DNA of 22,783 bases from Conidiobolus incongruus B7586 (Eukaryota; Entomophthoromycota; Entomophthoromycetes; Entomophthorales; Conidiobolaceae): positions 1 to 22,783 of the forward strand of contig JNEM01012109.1 of the NCBI GenBank assembly GCA_000697335.1, in the 5' to 3' direction. Below the pieces are notes generated by a model. The model ran no database searches. It worked only from the letters and a program-made list of their open reading frames with translations, and was not told the origin of the DNA. The position numbers and the translations under genes are program-made. This document shows, piece by piece, positions 11,101-18,619 of this stretch. Position 1 is the stretch's first letter, and each line of letters starts with the position of its first letter.

Positions 11101-11690
11101 ATGTCAGATTGAATAAAAAATGCTATTATACCAAGTAATAATTTTATTAAAATATACATTGTTAATATGGTAATATTTTATTGATGGAATAAAATATTCT
11201 CATTTTTGCCAAATTTCTAATTTATTGGATTGAATAATAATTACTATAAAATATAGTAAAGTTTTGGATAGAATATAATTTTATAAAATTAATAGAAAAT
11301 AGTAGTGATAAAGAAATAACAGATTATTGTAATTTGTAATATTATTTTGCTGATTTTATTTATGTTCATAACATAATATAATTAATTTGGATATTATTAT
11401 TTGAATTCTGATATTATAAATTTACTTGATATAATCAATAATTCAAAAATTATTATAAATAGGAGAAATTTTCAATAATCCTTCACTATTATCAATATTT
11501 TTTTTTAAATTTAATATAAAATTTTATGACTTTAACAAAGGCTCCAATCGCAGTTAAAAACAACGAGTTGCATTTAACTGGGAGTAAGAACGATTGACAT
11601 AACTACTAGTGATGAAGTAATTACTATTACAATCAAGGTCACTTTATTTTAAAACATACTACGGCACCTACTCTCTATTAATTAAAATCC
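11101..11690 (+). pseudogene. Possible dead gene, start and later fragment
   Basis: An ATG at 11101 opens MSD, then meets TGA, and the frame continues IKNAIIPSNNFIKIY to a second TGA. A separate GC-richer fragment begins with ATG at 11526. It reads MTLTKAPIAVKNNELHLTGS, meets TGA and other stops, then gives NYYYNQGH and ends at TAA near 11667. The words LTGSKND-stop-HNY and NYYYNQGH resemble LAGTNN-stop-SSY and NYNYNQGH in the broken gene at 6770-7451, so the two may be relatives. Whether the two parts here belong to one gene is inference. Confidence 0.28.
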
Positions 11691-11773
11691 AATCAAGATG
11701 ATGTTGAATAGTGAATAGGGAATTTGACTGATGTTTATGGAAAATGATTAATCACTCTAAAACAAATTTGATA

Positions 11774-11779
11774 TTTATT
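11774..11779 (-). promoter_or_regulatory. AATAAA polyadenylation-type signal for paralogue A
   Basis: AATAAA on the minus strand, about 40 bp past the stop codon of the dismutase gene, in the usual position for a 3'-end signal. Confidence 0.45.
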
Positions 11780-11819
11780 AAAATTTTACTTTAAATTTGA
11801 TTGTGGGAATTGATAAGGG

Positions 11820-12287
11820 TCATTTGATTTCTTCAATATTATTACATGCAATACGAGTTTTGTTTGGCCCGTGAATCACTATAGATAGGCCGATAATTTC
11901 GTTCACTGTTAGAGATGGGTCGGTATAGTGAGTATCTCCCTCTGTCATCTTCAATGGACCGAATTTACCCGAGAGATCGCCCTTTTCGCAAGTGTTGGGA
12001 TCTTCCTTCACGCATTCGTATTCAATTTCGGGTGATTTGTTAGCATGTAATGGATCATAATGATCTAGCGTCGAAGTACAGTTATTATCTTTAACAGGAG
12101 CTCTGTGAATGTGGTAATTAAAAGCTTTGTCTTTAAATGTATCTAAATCACTTCCATTAAAGTGAATATTCACTGATAGGGCAGACGATGCTGGGTAGTT
12201 GTTCGAGAATTTGAAGATGACTTCCGTTTGATTTAATTTCAATATTGTCTGACCTATTTCACAGTTATTTGATGAATTATAACTCAT
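11820..12287 (-). CDS. Cu-only-type superoxide dismutase, paralogue A
   Basis: A 155-residue protein of the Cu/Zn superoxide dismutase fold (Sod_Cu), closest in pattern to fungal Cu-only enzymes such as Candida SOD5, which convert superoxide to peroxide and oxygen. Copper ligands are visible as H59 and H61 (FNYHIH), H76 (DHYDP) and H139 (SIVIH). The active-site Arg is R145 (TRIACNN). C70 and C148 can form the family disulfide, and C92 and C100 may form another. The zinc-loop histidines are absent and CEKGDLSGKFG (100-110) is kept, as in Cu-only enzymes, which use a Glu there (probably E101). There is no signal peptide or GPI tail, yet the protein carries six N-x-S/T sequons, as if it descended from a secreted form. 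ATG at 12287 is the first Met, with TATAAAAA about 60 bp upstream. The stop is TGA. A same-strand paralogue lies 1.2 kb upstream. Confidence 0.85.
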   Translation of the reverse strand: MSYNSSNNCEIGQTILKLNQTEVIFKFSNNYPASSALSVNIHFNGSDLDTFKDKAFNYHIHRAPVKDNNCTSTLDHYDPLHANKSPEIEYECVKEDPNTCEKGDLSGKFGPLKMTEGDTHYTDPSLTVNEIIGLSIVIHGPNKTRIACNNIEEIK

Positions 12288-12347
12288 ATTCTTTTTATAA
12301 TCAACAAACTGTCAAGCTCAGTTAACTAGATAAGGAGTTATACTGAA

Positions 12348-12355
12348 TTTTTATA
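12348..12355 (-). promoter_or_regulatory. TATA box of dismutase paralogue A
   Basis: TATAAAAA on the minus strand, 60 bp upstream of the ATG at 12287. Confidence 0.5.
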
Positions 12356-12769
12356 TCAATTATTTTGGTTTCAAAATGAAAATTTTAAACTGAGCCATTT
12401 TTATTTATGATATAATAATTATTTAGATCAATGTTAACTATTATATATTAAAATCTATTAAAATGATTGTCAAGTTATTGGCAAGAAATTCAATTAATCA
12501 GTTATTTTACCAGTTTATTATTAAGGATTTGCTTATTTAATTTTACTTGGGGAGTCATGAGAATTTAATGTTAATATATTGAGAGAATTGATATTTCTCC
12601 AAAGATATATTAGATTTGCTTATCAATTTTAATAAAAGGGTGCTTCACTTTAGTTACTAATTCTAGTAATTTTGGTCTAATTTATTCTTGAAGTGGAGAG
12701 AACTTAACTTTATTCTTACTATAAAATATAGAAAATCAAGGTAACTCAGAGATTAATAATATGCACAAT

Positions 12770-12776
12770 CCCCCCT
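12770..12776 (-). promoter_or_regulatory. AGGGG stress-element-like site
   Basis: AGGGGGG on the minus strand contains the AGGGG core bound by Msn2/4-type zinc fingers in yeast. It is about 480 bp upstream of dismutase paralogue A. G/C runs of this kind are rare in this DNA. Use of this site in this organism is inference. Confidence 0.25.
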
Positions 12777-12785
12777 AACCAGGAC

Positions 12786-12802
12786 TTGACTTAAAAAGTC
12801 AA
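12786..12802. promoter_or_regulatory. 7-bp palindrome TTGACTT-AAA-AAGTCAA
   Basis: A perfect inverted repeat with a 3-base centre, ten bases from the AGGGG site and upstream of paralogue A. It may be a site for a dimeric transcription factor, though no factor can be named. Confidence 0.3.
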
Positions 12803-13509
12803 CAATGATTAACACTATTGAAAGTTATAACAAAAGTGAGAATACTGTCAAATAATGATATATCTCATTATCTCTTATTAACAAATGTTCATCAATTGAG
12901 TATATCAATCATTTAATTAATAATGATTGCAATATATTTAAGTGAGTAAATTTATCTTGGTTATTGAGTTTAATATGAAGGAATCATAATTTAATAAATA
13001 AATCAATTATAAAATATTATAAATTATAATAGGATTATATTTAAGAAATTTATATCATAAAAACTATAAATTATAGGTTTAAATATTTTAAATATTTGTT
13101 TCTTTATGAAATTTAAAATATTATATACTCTGCTTCATTTAAAATCATAAAATTATTGTGAATAATGAGTTATATAAAACTCAATGTAAGTTATATAGAT
13201 TGGATTCAGATTGATAATGTATAATGGACGATTGTACAATAAAAAAACGAATTATGAGAATTTCAAGACTAATTGATGCTATATATGGATTGGTATTTGA
13301 TAATTATATAAGATTAGTATTAGATTTAGGAATATATTTTGATTCAAGCATTAATTATTGTATGATAAATCAATTCATTATAAAAATTTAATAATTTACT
13401 TGACTAATATGTAATATTTATTGTACTTAATAATATTAATAATATTAATAATTGTAATAATTATATTAATTATTATTTTGATTATTATATTTTTGTTATA
13501 TTAATTTAA

Positions 13510-13974
13510 TTATAACAATTCAATATTATTACAAGCAATTCTAGATTTGTCAGGCGCGTGAATAACTATTGAGAGTCCGATAATTTCATTTAAAGTTAGG
13601 GTGGGATCTGTGTAGTAAATACCTTCTTCAGAAATGGCCAAAGGTCCAAACTTCCCGGAGAGATCACCCTTCTCACACGTGTAAAAATCGTCCCTTTGGC
13701 ATTTGTACTGCCTCTGGGGCGATTTGTTCACTTTTAGCGGATCATAATGATTCAGGGTGGATGAGCAATTGTTGTTGATGACAGGTGCTTGATGAATGTG
13801 GTAATTGAAGGTCTTATTCCTGAGGTTTGATACATCGCCTAGAAACTGGATATCTGCATAGATGGGAGGCGCTTCAGATCGACAGTTGGAAAATTGGAAG
13901 TAAATATCCGTTTGATTGACAGTTAGTAATGCTCTTGCAGTCTGGCAACTTTGGGTTGAATACTTTTGACCCAT
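13510..13974 (-). CDS. Cu-only-type superoxide dismutase, paralogue B
   Basis: A 154-residue paralogue of the 11820-12287 gene, in the same orientation. It keeps the same numbering for the copper ligands H59, H61, H76 and H139, the active-site R145, the C70/C148 and C92/C100 cysteine pairs, and CEKGDLSGKFG at 100-110. By eye the last 100 residues are about 65-70% identical to paralogue A, while the first 50 differ much more. It has extra cysteines at C10 and C31. There is no signal peptide, but the start MGQKYSTQ fits the N-myristoylation consensus (Gly2, Ser6). It may therefore attach to the inner face of membranes, unlike paralogue A (MSYNSS). ATG at 13974 is the first Met, and a TATAAATA lies about 73 bp upstream. 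The stop is TAA. Tandem duplication followed by N-terminal divergence is the simplest origin. Confidence 0.85.
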   Translation of the reverse strand: MGQKYSTQSCQTARALLTVNQTDIYFQFSNCRSEAPPIYADIQFLGDVSNLRNKTFNYHIHQAPVINNNCSSTLNHYDPLKVNKSPQRQYKCQRDDFYTCEKGDLSGKFGPLAISEEGIYYTDPTLTLNEIIGLSIVIHAPDKSRIACNNIELL

Positions 13975-14046
13975 GTTTTCTTATTAATAGTATCAAATAA
14001 GTGGTAATAATATTATAAAATCATAGTAAATGGAGAAATTAATAAC

Positions 14047-14054
14047 TATTTATA
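14047..14054 (-). promoter_or_regulatory. TATA box of dismutase paralogue B
   Basis: TATAAATA on the minus strand, about 73 bp upstream of the ATG at 13974. Confidence 0.5.
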
Positions 14055-14059
14055 CTATA

Positions 14060-14798
14060 GGTGAATAATTAGTAACAAAGTTGAGTTTGAATTCAATAGA
14101 TTGGATTCATGTATCTTGAATTAAATTAGGTTAATAAAGAACACCAATTCATATTCTAATTCAAAATTGAAACGAACTAAATAAATCAAACTTAAAGTTT
14201 TTAATTTAACTATTAATTTTAGTCGTTATTATAGTCAGTTTAGTCTAGCTATACAATAGATGTATCGATATATTGTTTAATTATATTTATAGGAATTTTT
14301 TTAATAGATACTATAAATTAATAAAATCGTTACTATTCATTATTTTAGCTAATCTATCTCAAATATTAAACTAAAATATATAATCTATTAAATTAAATTA
14401 TTATAAATCTTAATAAAATTTTAATAAACTAAAAAATTGCCAATAAAATTAATTTTAATAAACTAAATTATAAGGTAGTTTTGTAATTTTAAATTCCTAT
14501 AATATCTTTTATTATTATAAATCTACTGCTATAAATTATATTTTAATTTCAATATTCTTTGGGATTAGAAATAAATTAGTTCAAAAATTCTAGTATATTT
14601 TATATTAGTATATAATTTAAAAGTTGGATTTTATTATTTTTGATATGTTTTTCTTTCAATTTTATCAGACATAATCTTATTTGTGAATTTGATAAGATTA
14701 TAGCTTTGGAACTGATTCTATTATTTTATTTGGAGATAGCTAGTACTATATTTGAATTAATTAAATTTAAAAGATCAGTACACCGATTGAGGCTTGTT
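14060..14798. other. AT-rich stretch, no gene seen
   Basis: Much of 14220-14560 is G-poor on the plus strand, like the decayed transposon. It contains two copies of ATTTTAATAAACTAAA near 14418-14465. It may be old mobile-element debris, but no part can be recognised. Confidence 0.4.
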
Positions 14799-14837
14799 TG
14801 AACTCATATATAAGCTTTGTTATATATGTGAAGTTCA
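14799..14837. repeat. 14-bp hairpin around TATA words
   Basis: TGAACT-CATATATA pairs with TATATATG-(TGA)-AGTTCA across an 8-base centre, giving 14 paired bases with one 3-base bulge. It is more than a plain AT palindrome, because the outer arms contain G and C. CATATATAAG inside it could also serve as a TATA box. Confidence 0.5.
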
Positions 14838-14982
14838 GTTTACAATTTTAACCAGTAATATAATTATATCGTACTGTTATTACAAAACAATATACTAAAC
14901 ATAATATAGTTATATTCTAATTTTTATATTAATGTATTTAGTAAAATTAGTATTTTGTTTGAAAAAATTTTAGAAGCAACTT

Positions 14983-15180
14983 AATGAGAGGAAGAATTGA
15001 ATCAACCTATCGGAGTAAGAGTCCACTTCATATCTGTATCAGACAATAATCTTGACTGGCGGGAACGCGTACATGATCACGGGGTATAGGATAAAGTACG
15101 AGATATGCCGTCGTATTTTGCGTTTTTGGATATTCAAAGATTTCCCTCTTGTCAGAATATTTAATTTTATATTCAAAATT
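14983..15180. pseudogene. GC-rich coding-like island, strand ambiguous
   Basis: About 180 bp much richer in G, C and CG than its surroundings, flanked by AT-rich DNA. On the minus strand, from 15174 down to a TGA at 15039, a frame reads QKRKIRRHISYFILYPVIMY then AFPPVKIIV. A basic loop followed by a helix with a YPxI word recalls the end of the third cytoplasmic loop and helix 6 of fungal Git3-like receptors, and the reading after the TGA (YRYEVDSYSDRLIQFFL) stays protein-like. On the plus strand another open frame reads IILTGGNAYMITGYRIKYEI, faintly like actin-related proteins. I favour the minus reading as a relic of a receptor gene, but neither is secure. Confidence 0.25.
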
Positions 15181-15186
15181 GATTAG

Positions 15187-15762
15187 TAGGAGAATTTTTT
15201 ATAATTATGGGATTAATTAATTTTTTAAAATATTAAATTTGTTTAATTTTAATTTCAAAGGCACTGATATTAAAATATTGATATCGAATTTAAATTAATA
15301 ACGCCAAAAACGCTATTATAAACCTCTAAAAAATATATTAATTTATTTAAATGTGAGTATAATTATATTTAATATTAGAAATATTTTAAACAAATTAAAT
15401 TGGATTTTATTTGATAAAACTCAAATTCTAATTTTAACAATACTTAATAATTTTCCCTTTCAACAGAATACATGATATTATATAATTACTTTAAATTAAA
15501 AAATAAGATATAAATTTTAGAATATCTATATCATTGATTAATAACATTTCAAGTGATGAATATATACTATAAAACAATGAATTATTCTAATTTAAAAAAA
15601 TTATATTAATTAAAATAAAATAAATATTTTATTAATATAATTAAAATTATGTTAATTTTTATATTACTTTTTATTAAATATTTAATAATATTATTATATT
15701 TCTACATTTTATTTAATATATAAATATTATTTTAATTTTAAAATGATATTTATTAAAATAGG
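15187..15762. other. AT-rich 3' flank of the repeat-protein gene
   Basis: No gene is visible. It includes an AATAAA on the minus strand at 15749-15754, a few bases past the stop codon of the neighbouring gene. Confidence 0.45.
15749..15754 (-). promoter_or_regulatory. AATAAA 3'-end signal of the repeat-protein gene
   Basis: AATAAA on the minus strand begins 9 bp past the TAA stop. It is a close but plausible polyadenylation signal. Confidence 0.35.
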
Positions 15763-18522
15763 TTAATAGGACATAAATTGATTATTCATATTTTCAAAAA
15801 ATTGGAATAAATTGTCAGATTCTTGAGCTACAGCGCTATATTCTCCAGGAATGTCGATGGGATACTTGTTGTCTTTGGCACCATCTGTACCAGCATTACT
15901 TGAGGGTGGTATGATCTCGGGATAGTCTTTGGGTCCTGGGATGGGATAGGCTGGAGCTGGCTTGGGTTCGGGTAATTTACTATCTTTAGATTCATTGCTT
16001 CCGGTGTTTTTTGATGGAGGAGCGGGAGGATATCCAGGATATGGTTGATTCTCAGGGTTTTTGGATCCTTCAGATCCACTGGTTTCGGTGGACGGTTTCT
16101 TGTCTTTGGTTCCCTCCGAGCCAGCTTCGGGTTTTTTAATTCCTTCAGATCCTGTGCTAATAGATGGAGGTGGAGGAGCTACAGGATATTCATTTTTGGG
16201 CTTTTCTTCGGGCTTTTTACTTCCTTCAGATCCTGTACTAATAGATGGAGGTGGAGGAGCTACAGGATATTCATTTTTGGGCTTTTCTTCGGGCTTTTTA
16301 CTTCCTTCAGATCCTGTACTAATAGATGAAGGTGGAGGAGCTACAGGATATTCATTTTTGGGCTTTTCTTCGGGCTTTTTACTTCCTTCAGATCCTGTAC
16401 TAATAGATGAAGGTGGAGGAGCTACAGGATATTCATTTTTGGGCTTTTCTTCGGGCTTTTTACTTCCTTCAGATCCTGTACTAATAGATGAAGGTGGAGG
16501 AGCTACAGGATATTCATTTTTGGGCTTTTCTTCGGGCTTTTTACTTCCTTCAGATCCTGTACTAATAGATGAAGGTGGAGGAGCTACAGGATATTCATTT
16601 TTGGGCTTTTCTTCGGGCTTTTTACTTCCTTCAGATCCTGTACTAATAGATGAAGGTGGAGGAGCTACAGGATATTCATTTTTGGGCTTTTCTTCGGGCT
16701 TTTTACTTCCTTCAGATCCTGTACTAATAGATGGAGGTGGAGGAGCTACAGGATATTCATTTTTGGGCTTTTCTTCGGGCTTTTTGATTCCGTCTGATCC
16801 AGCACTGGTGGGTGGTTTAGGTCCTTTGTCACAATCAGTTCCTTTATTGGCGGGTGGTGGAGGAGGAGCTACTGGATATCCACCATCAGGCTTTTTGATT
16901 CCCTCTGAACCAGTACTTGCGGGAGGATTTAAATCTATTTCACAATCAATTTCAGGATTGATGGGAGGAGGAGGAACTACTGGTTTTTCTTCAGGCTTTT
17001 TATCTTTTTGTCCTTCTGAACCGATGTTAGTGGGAGGTGGAGGAGGGGGAGGGGGAGGGGGAGGGGTAGACACAGGAGGTGGTGGTGGTGTAGAAACAGG
17101 AGGAGGAGGGACTACTGGATATCCACCGTTAGGTTTATCTTCAGGTTTCTTATCTTTTTGTCCTTCTGAGCCGGTGTTAGTGGGAGGTGGTGGTGGAGGA
17201 ACTACTGGATATCCACCATTAGGCTTATCTTCAGGCTTCTTATCCTTTTGTCCTTCTGAGCCGGTGTTAGTGGGAGGAGGAGGAGGAGGAGGAACTACTG
17301 GATATCCACCATTAGGTTTATCTTCAGGTTTCTTATCTTTTTGTCCTTCTGAGCCGGTGTTAGTGGGAGGAGGAGGAGGAGGAACTACTGGATATCCACC
17401 ATTAGGTTTATCTTCAGGTTTCTTATCTTTTTGTCCTTCTGAGCCGGTGTTAGTGGGAGGAGGAGGAGGAGGAACTACTGGATATCCACCATTAGGTTTA
17501 TCTTCAGGTTTCTTATCTTTTTGTCCTTCTGAGCTGGTGTTAGTGGGAGGAGGAGGAGGAGGAGGAACTACTGGATATCCACCATTAGGTTTATCTTCAG
17601 GTTTCTTATCTTTTTGTCCTTCTGAGCCGGTGTTAGTGGGAGGAGGAGGAGGAACAACTGGATATCCGTTATTTGATTTTTCTCCTTCTGAACCTTGATT
17701 TTTAACTGGAGTTTCTGGGACTTCAAAAGAAATAGATGGCTTATTTTTGGCATCTTCAGATCCGGCATTAGTAGGAGGAGAAGGTATAATAGGATAAACT
17801 GAATTAATTTTTTTGTCTTCTTCGATTTTCTTGGGAGGTTCGTTAACTTTCTCTCCTTCTGATCCAGTAGTGCCAGGGAATGTAGGGATTTCTGGTTTAT
17901 TATTTTCTGGAGGTTTTGTTCCTTCCGAGCCGCTAATAGATGGATTGCCACCCTTATCACCAGGAGTAGAGGTGTTTGGAGTGCTTCCAGTTGATTCACT
18001 ATCAGGTTTATTGTTATTTACTGGAGGTTGGCTAATTTGTTGATTTAAATTATTTGAAGGAGGATTTACAGGTGGTACATTGTTTTCTTTTTTGCAAGGA
18101 CAATCATCATTATTGTTATTCTTGGGAGGAATTTCAGGAGCTGGTTTAGTCGGGTAGCTATTGTTATTGCTGGGAGGGACTTCTGGTGCAGGTTTGGTTG
18201 GATAGTTATTATTATTGCTGGGAGGGACCTCTGGTGCAGGTTTAGTTGGATAGCTATTATTATTGCTAGGAGGGACCTCTGGTGCAGGTTTAGTTGGATA
18301 GTTATTGTTATTATTGGGAGGAATCTCTGGCATTGGTTTAGTTTCATAACTAAATGCTGATGGCATGGCCTTATTAAGCATTTTTTCGAATAGTGGACGG
18401 AGAGCCTCTAAAGTATTTTTATCAAATTGAGAGTTGATTTGATTATCAATATCACTCAATGGAGCTCCAGACTCGGAGCCAATTACCAGGGCTCCAAGGA
18501 TAATACTAGAAATCTTCACCAT
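15763..18522 (-). CDS. Secreted proline-rich repeat protein
   Basis: A 919-residue protein of no recognised family. Residues 1-19 (MVKISSIILGALVIGSESG) look like a signal peptide, so export to the wall or outside is likely. Residues 20-60 may fold as helix (LSDIDNQINSQFDKNTLEAL). Then come five units of a 16-residue repeat, TKPAPEVPPSNNN(S/N)YP (61-136), and a short Cys pair (CPC, 141-143). About seven units of GGYPVV-P(n)-TNTGSEGQKDKKPE-DKP follow (about 286-515). Residues about 579-795 hold eight 27-residue units of NEYPVAPPPSSISTGSEGSKKPEEKPK. A non-repeat end follows (NLFQFFENMNNQFMSY), with no GPI signal. Polyproline runs reach 11 residues. Two more Cys lie near 527 and 564. GSEG recurs throughout. 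It may be an adhesin, spore-surface or wall protein, but no domain proves this. ATG at 18522 is in frame with the signal peptide. The stop is TAA. Confidence 0.85.
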   Translation of the reverse strand: MVKISSIILGALVIGSESGAPLSDIDNQINSQFDKNTLEALRPLFEKMLNKAMPSAFSYETKPMPEIPPNNNNNYPTKPAPEVPPSNNNSYPTKPAPEVPPSNNNNYPTKPAPEVPPSNNNSYPTKPAPEIPPKNNNNDDCPCKKENNVPPVNPPSNNLNQQISQPPVNNNKPDSESTGSTPNTSTPGDKGGNPSISGSEGTKPPENNKPEIPTFPGTTGSEGEKVNEPPKKIEEDKKINSVYPIIPSPPTNAGSEDAKNKPSISFEVPETPVKNQGSEGEKSNNGYPVVPPPPPTNTGSEGQKDKKPEDKPNGGYPVVPPPPPPPTNTSSEGQKDKKPEDKPNGGYPVVPPPPPPTNTGSEGQKDKKPEDKPNGGYPVVPPPPPPTNTGSEGQKDKKPEDKPNGGYPVVPPPPPPPTNTGSEGQKDKKPEDKPNGGYPVVPPPPPPTNTGSEGQKDKKPEDKPNGGYPVVPPPPVSTPPPPPVSTPPPPPPPPPPPTNIGSEGQKDKKPEEKPVVPPPPINPEIDCEIDLNPPASTGSEGIKKPDGGYPVAPPPPPANKGTDCDKGPKPPTSAGSDGIKKPEEKPKNEYPVAPPPPSISTGSEGSKKPEEKPKNEYPVAPPPSSISTGSEGSKKPEEKPKNEYPVAPPPSSISTGSEGSKKPEEKPKNEYPVAPPPSSISTGSEGSKKPEEKPKNEYPVAPPPSSISTGSEGSKKPEEKPKNEYPVAPPPSSISTGSEGSKKPEEKPKNEYPVAPPPPSISTGSEGSKKPEEKPKNEYPVAPPPPSISTGSEGIKKPEAGSEGTKDKKPSTETSGSEGSKNPENQPYPGYPPAPPSKNTGSNESKDSKLPEPKPAPAYPIPGPKDYPEIIPPSSNAGTDGAKDNKYPIDIPGEYSAVAQESDNLFQFFENMNNQFMSY
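16140..16787 (-). repeat. 81-bp tandem array, 8 near-identical units
   Basis: Eight units of exactly 81 bp encode the 27-residue repeat. They start at 16140, 16221, 16302, 16383, 16464, 16545, 16626 and 16707. Central units are almost identical at the DNA level, including third codon positions. Two variants occur (PPPPS and PPPSS), with the five PPPSS units adjacent, as expected from unequal exchange. Confidence 0.92.
17001..17670 (-). repeat. 87-93-bp tandem array with variable proline runs
   Basis: Units marked by GATATCC at 17118, 17208, 17301, 17391, 17481, 17574 and 17661 are spaced 87, 90 or 93 bp apart. The spacing changes in threes through gain or loss of GGA triplets (Pro codons on the gene strand), which keeps the frame. 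Confidence 0.88.
17045..17066 (+). other. Strong G-quadruplex-type tract
   Basis: Four G runs of 5, 5, 5 and 4 bases separated by single A residues lie on the plus strand, which is the template strand of the repeat-protein gene. The tract encodes part of the longest polyproline run. It is also a purine mirror repeat, so triplex formation is possible. Confidence 0.7.
18115..18342 (-). repeat. 48-bp tandem array near the N-terminus
   Basis: Five units of 48 bp encode the 16-residue TKPAPEVPPSNNN repeat. The outer units are diverged (EIPP in place of EVPP). Confidence 0.85.
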
Positions 18523-18567
18523 TAATTATATAATAAATAAGCTATTCAACTTATCCAAAGTCAATTG

Positions 18568-18597
18568 AATCACTATTTTAATACTTAAAAAGTGATT
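18568..18597. repeat. Inverted repeat between TATA box and start codon
   Basis: AATCACT and AGTGATT flank a 16-base centre, inside the presumed leader or core promoter of the repeat-protein gene. It could be a regulatory dyad or chance. Confidence 0.3.
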
Positions 18598-18606
18598 TAA
18601 TATGAA

Positions 18607-18616
18607 TTTATATATA
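18607..18616 (-). promoter_or_regulatory. TATA box of the repeat-protein gene
   Basis: TATATATAAA on the minus strand, about 85 bp upstream of the ATG at 18522. Confidence 0.5.
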
Positions 18617-18619
18617 ATG

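Larger units (their letters stand above)
12361..13509. other. Spacer between the two dismutase genes
   Basis: About 1.2 kb without a coding frame. It holds the upstream region of paralogue A, including a CCCCCCT run at 12770-12776 (AGGGGGG on the gene strand) and a 7-bp inverted repeat at 12786-12802. The rest is AT-rich, with a short run of period-9 TAATATTAA units near 13430-13450. Confidence 0.5.

Noticed and set aside
12361-12420. A leader exon for dismutase A starting MAQFKIFILK on the minus strand near 12400
   Set aside because: No GT donor follows in a usable phase before a stop, and the TATA box lies between it and the gene.
15828-16329. Two further short frames over the C-terminal end of the repeat-protein gene
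   Set aside because: They are out-of-frame shadows within the true coding sequence.
16061-17698. A 545-codon plus-strand open frame opposite the repeat-protein gene (Gly/Ser/Phe-rich)
   Set aside because: It is a shadow. The repeat periods are multiples of three, so a stop-free antisense unit stays open through the arrays. The minus frame has the signal peptide, TATA box and full unique ends.
17568-17999. A 143-codon minus-strand frame overlapping the repeat-protein gene
   Set aside because: An out-of-frame shadow of the repeats, rich in Leu and Lys, with no start context or promoter.
17001-18342. CRISPR-like array, because of regularly spaced repeats
   Set aside because: The repeats are coding, keep the frame, have no unique spacers, and belong to a eukaryotic secreted protein.
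18066-18347. A 93-codon minus-strand frame in the N-terminal repeat zone
   Set aside because: A frame shadow of the 48-bp repeats.
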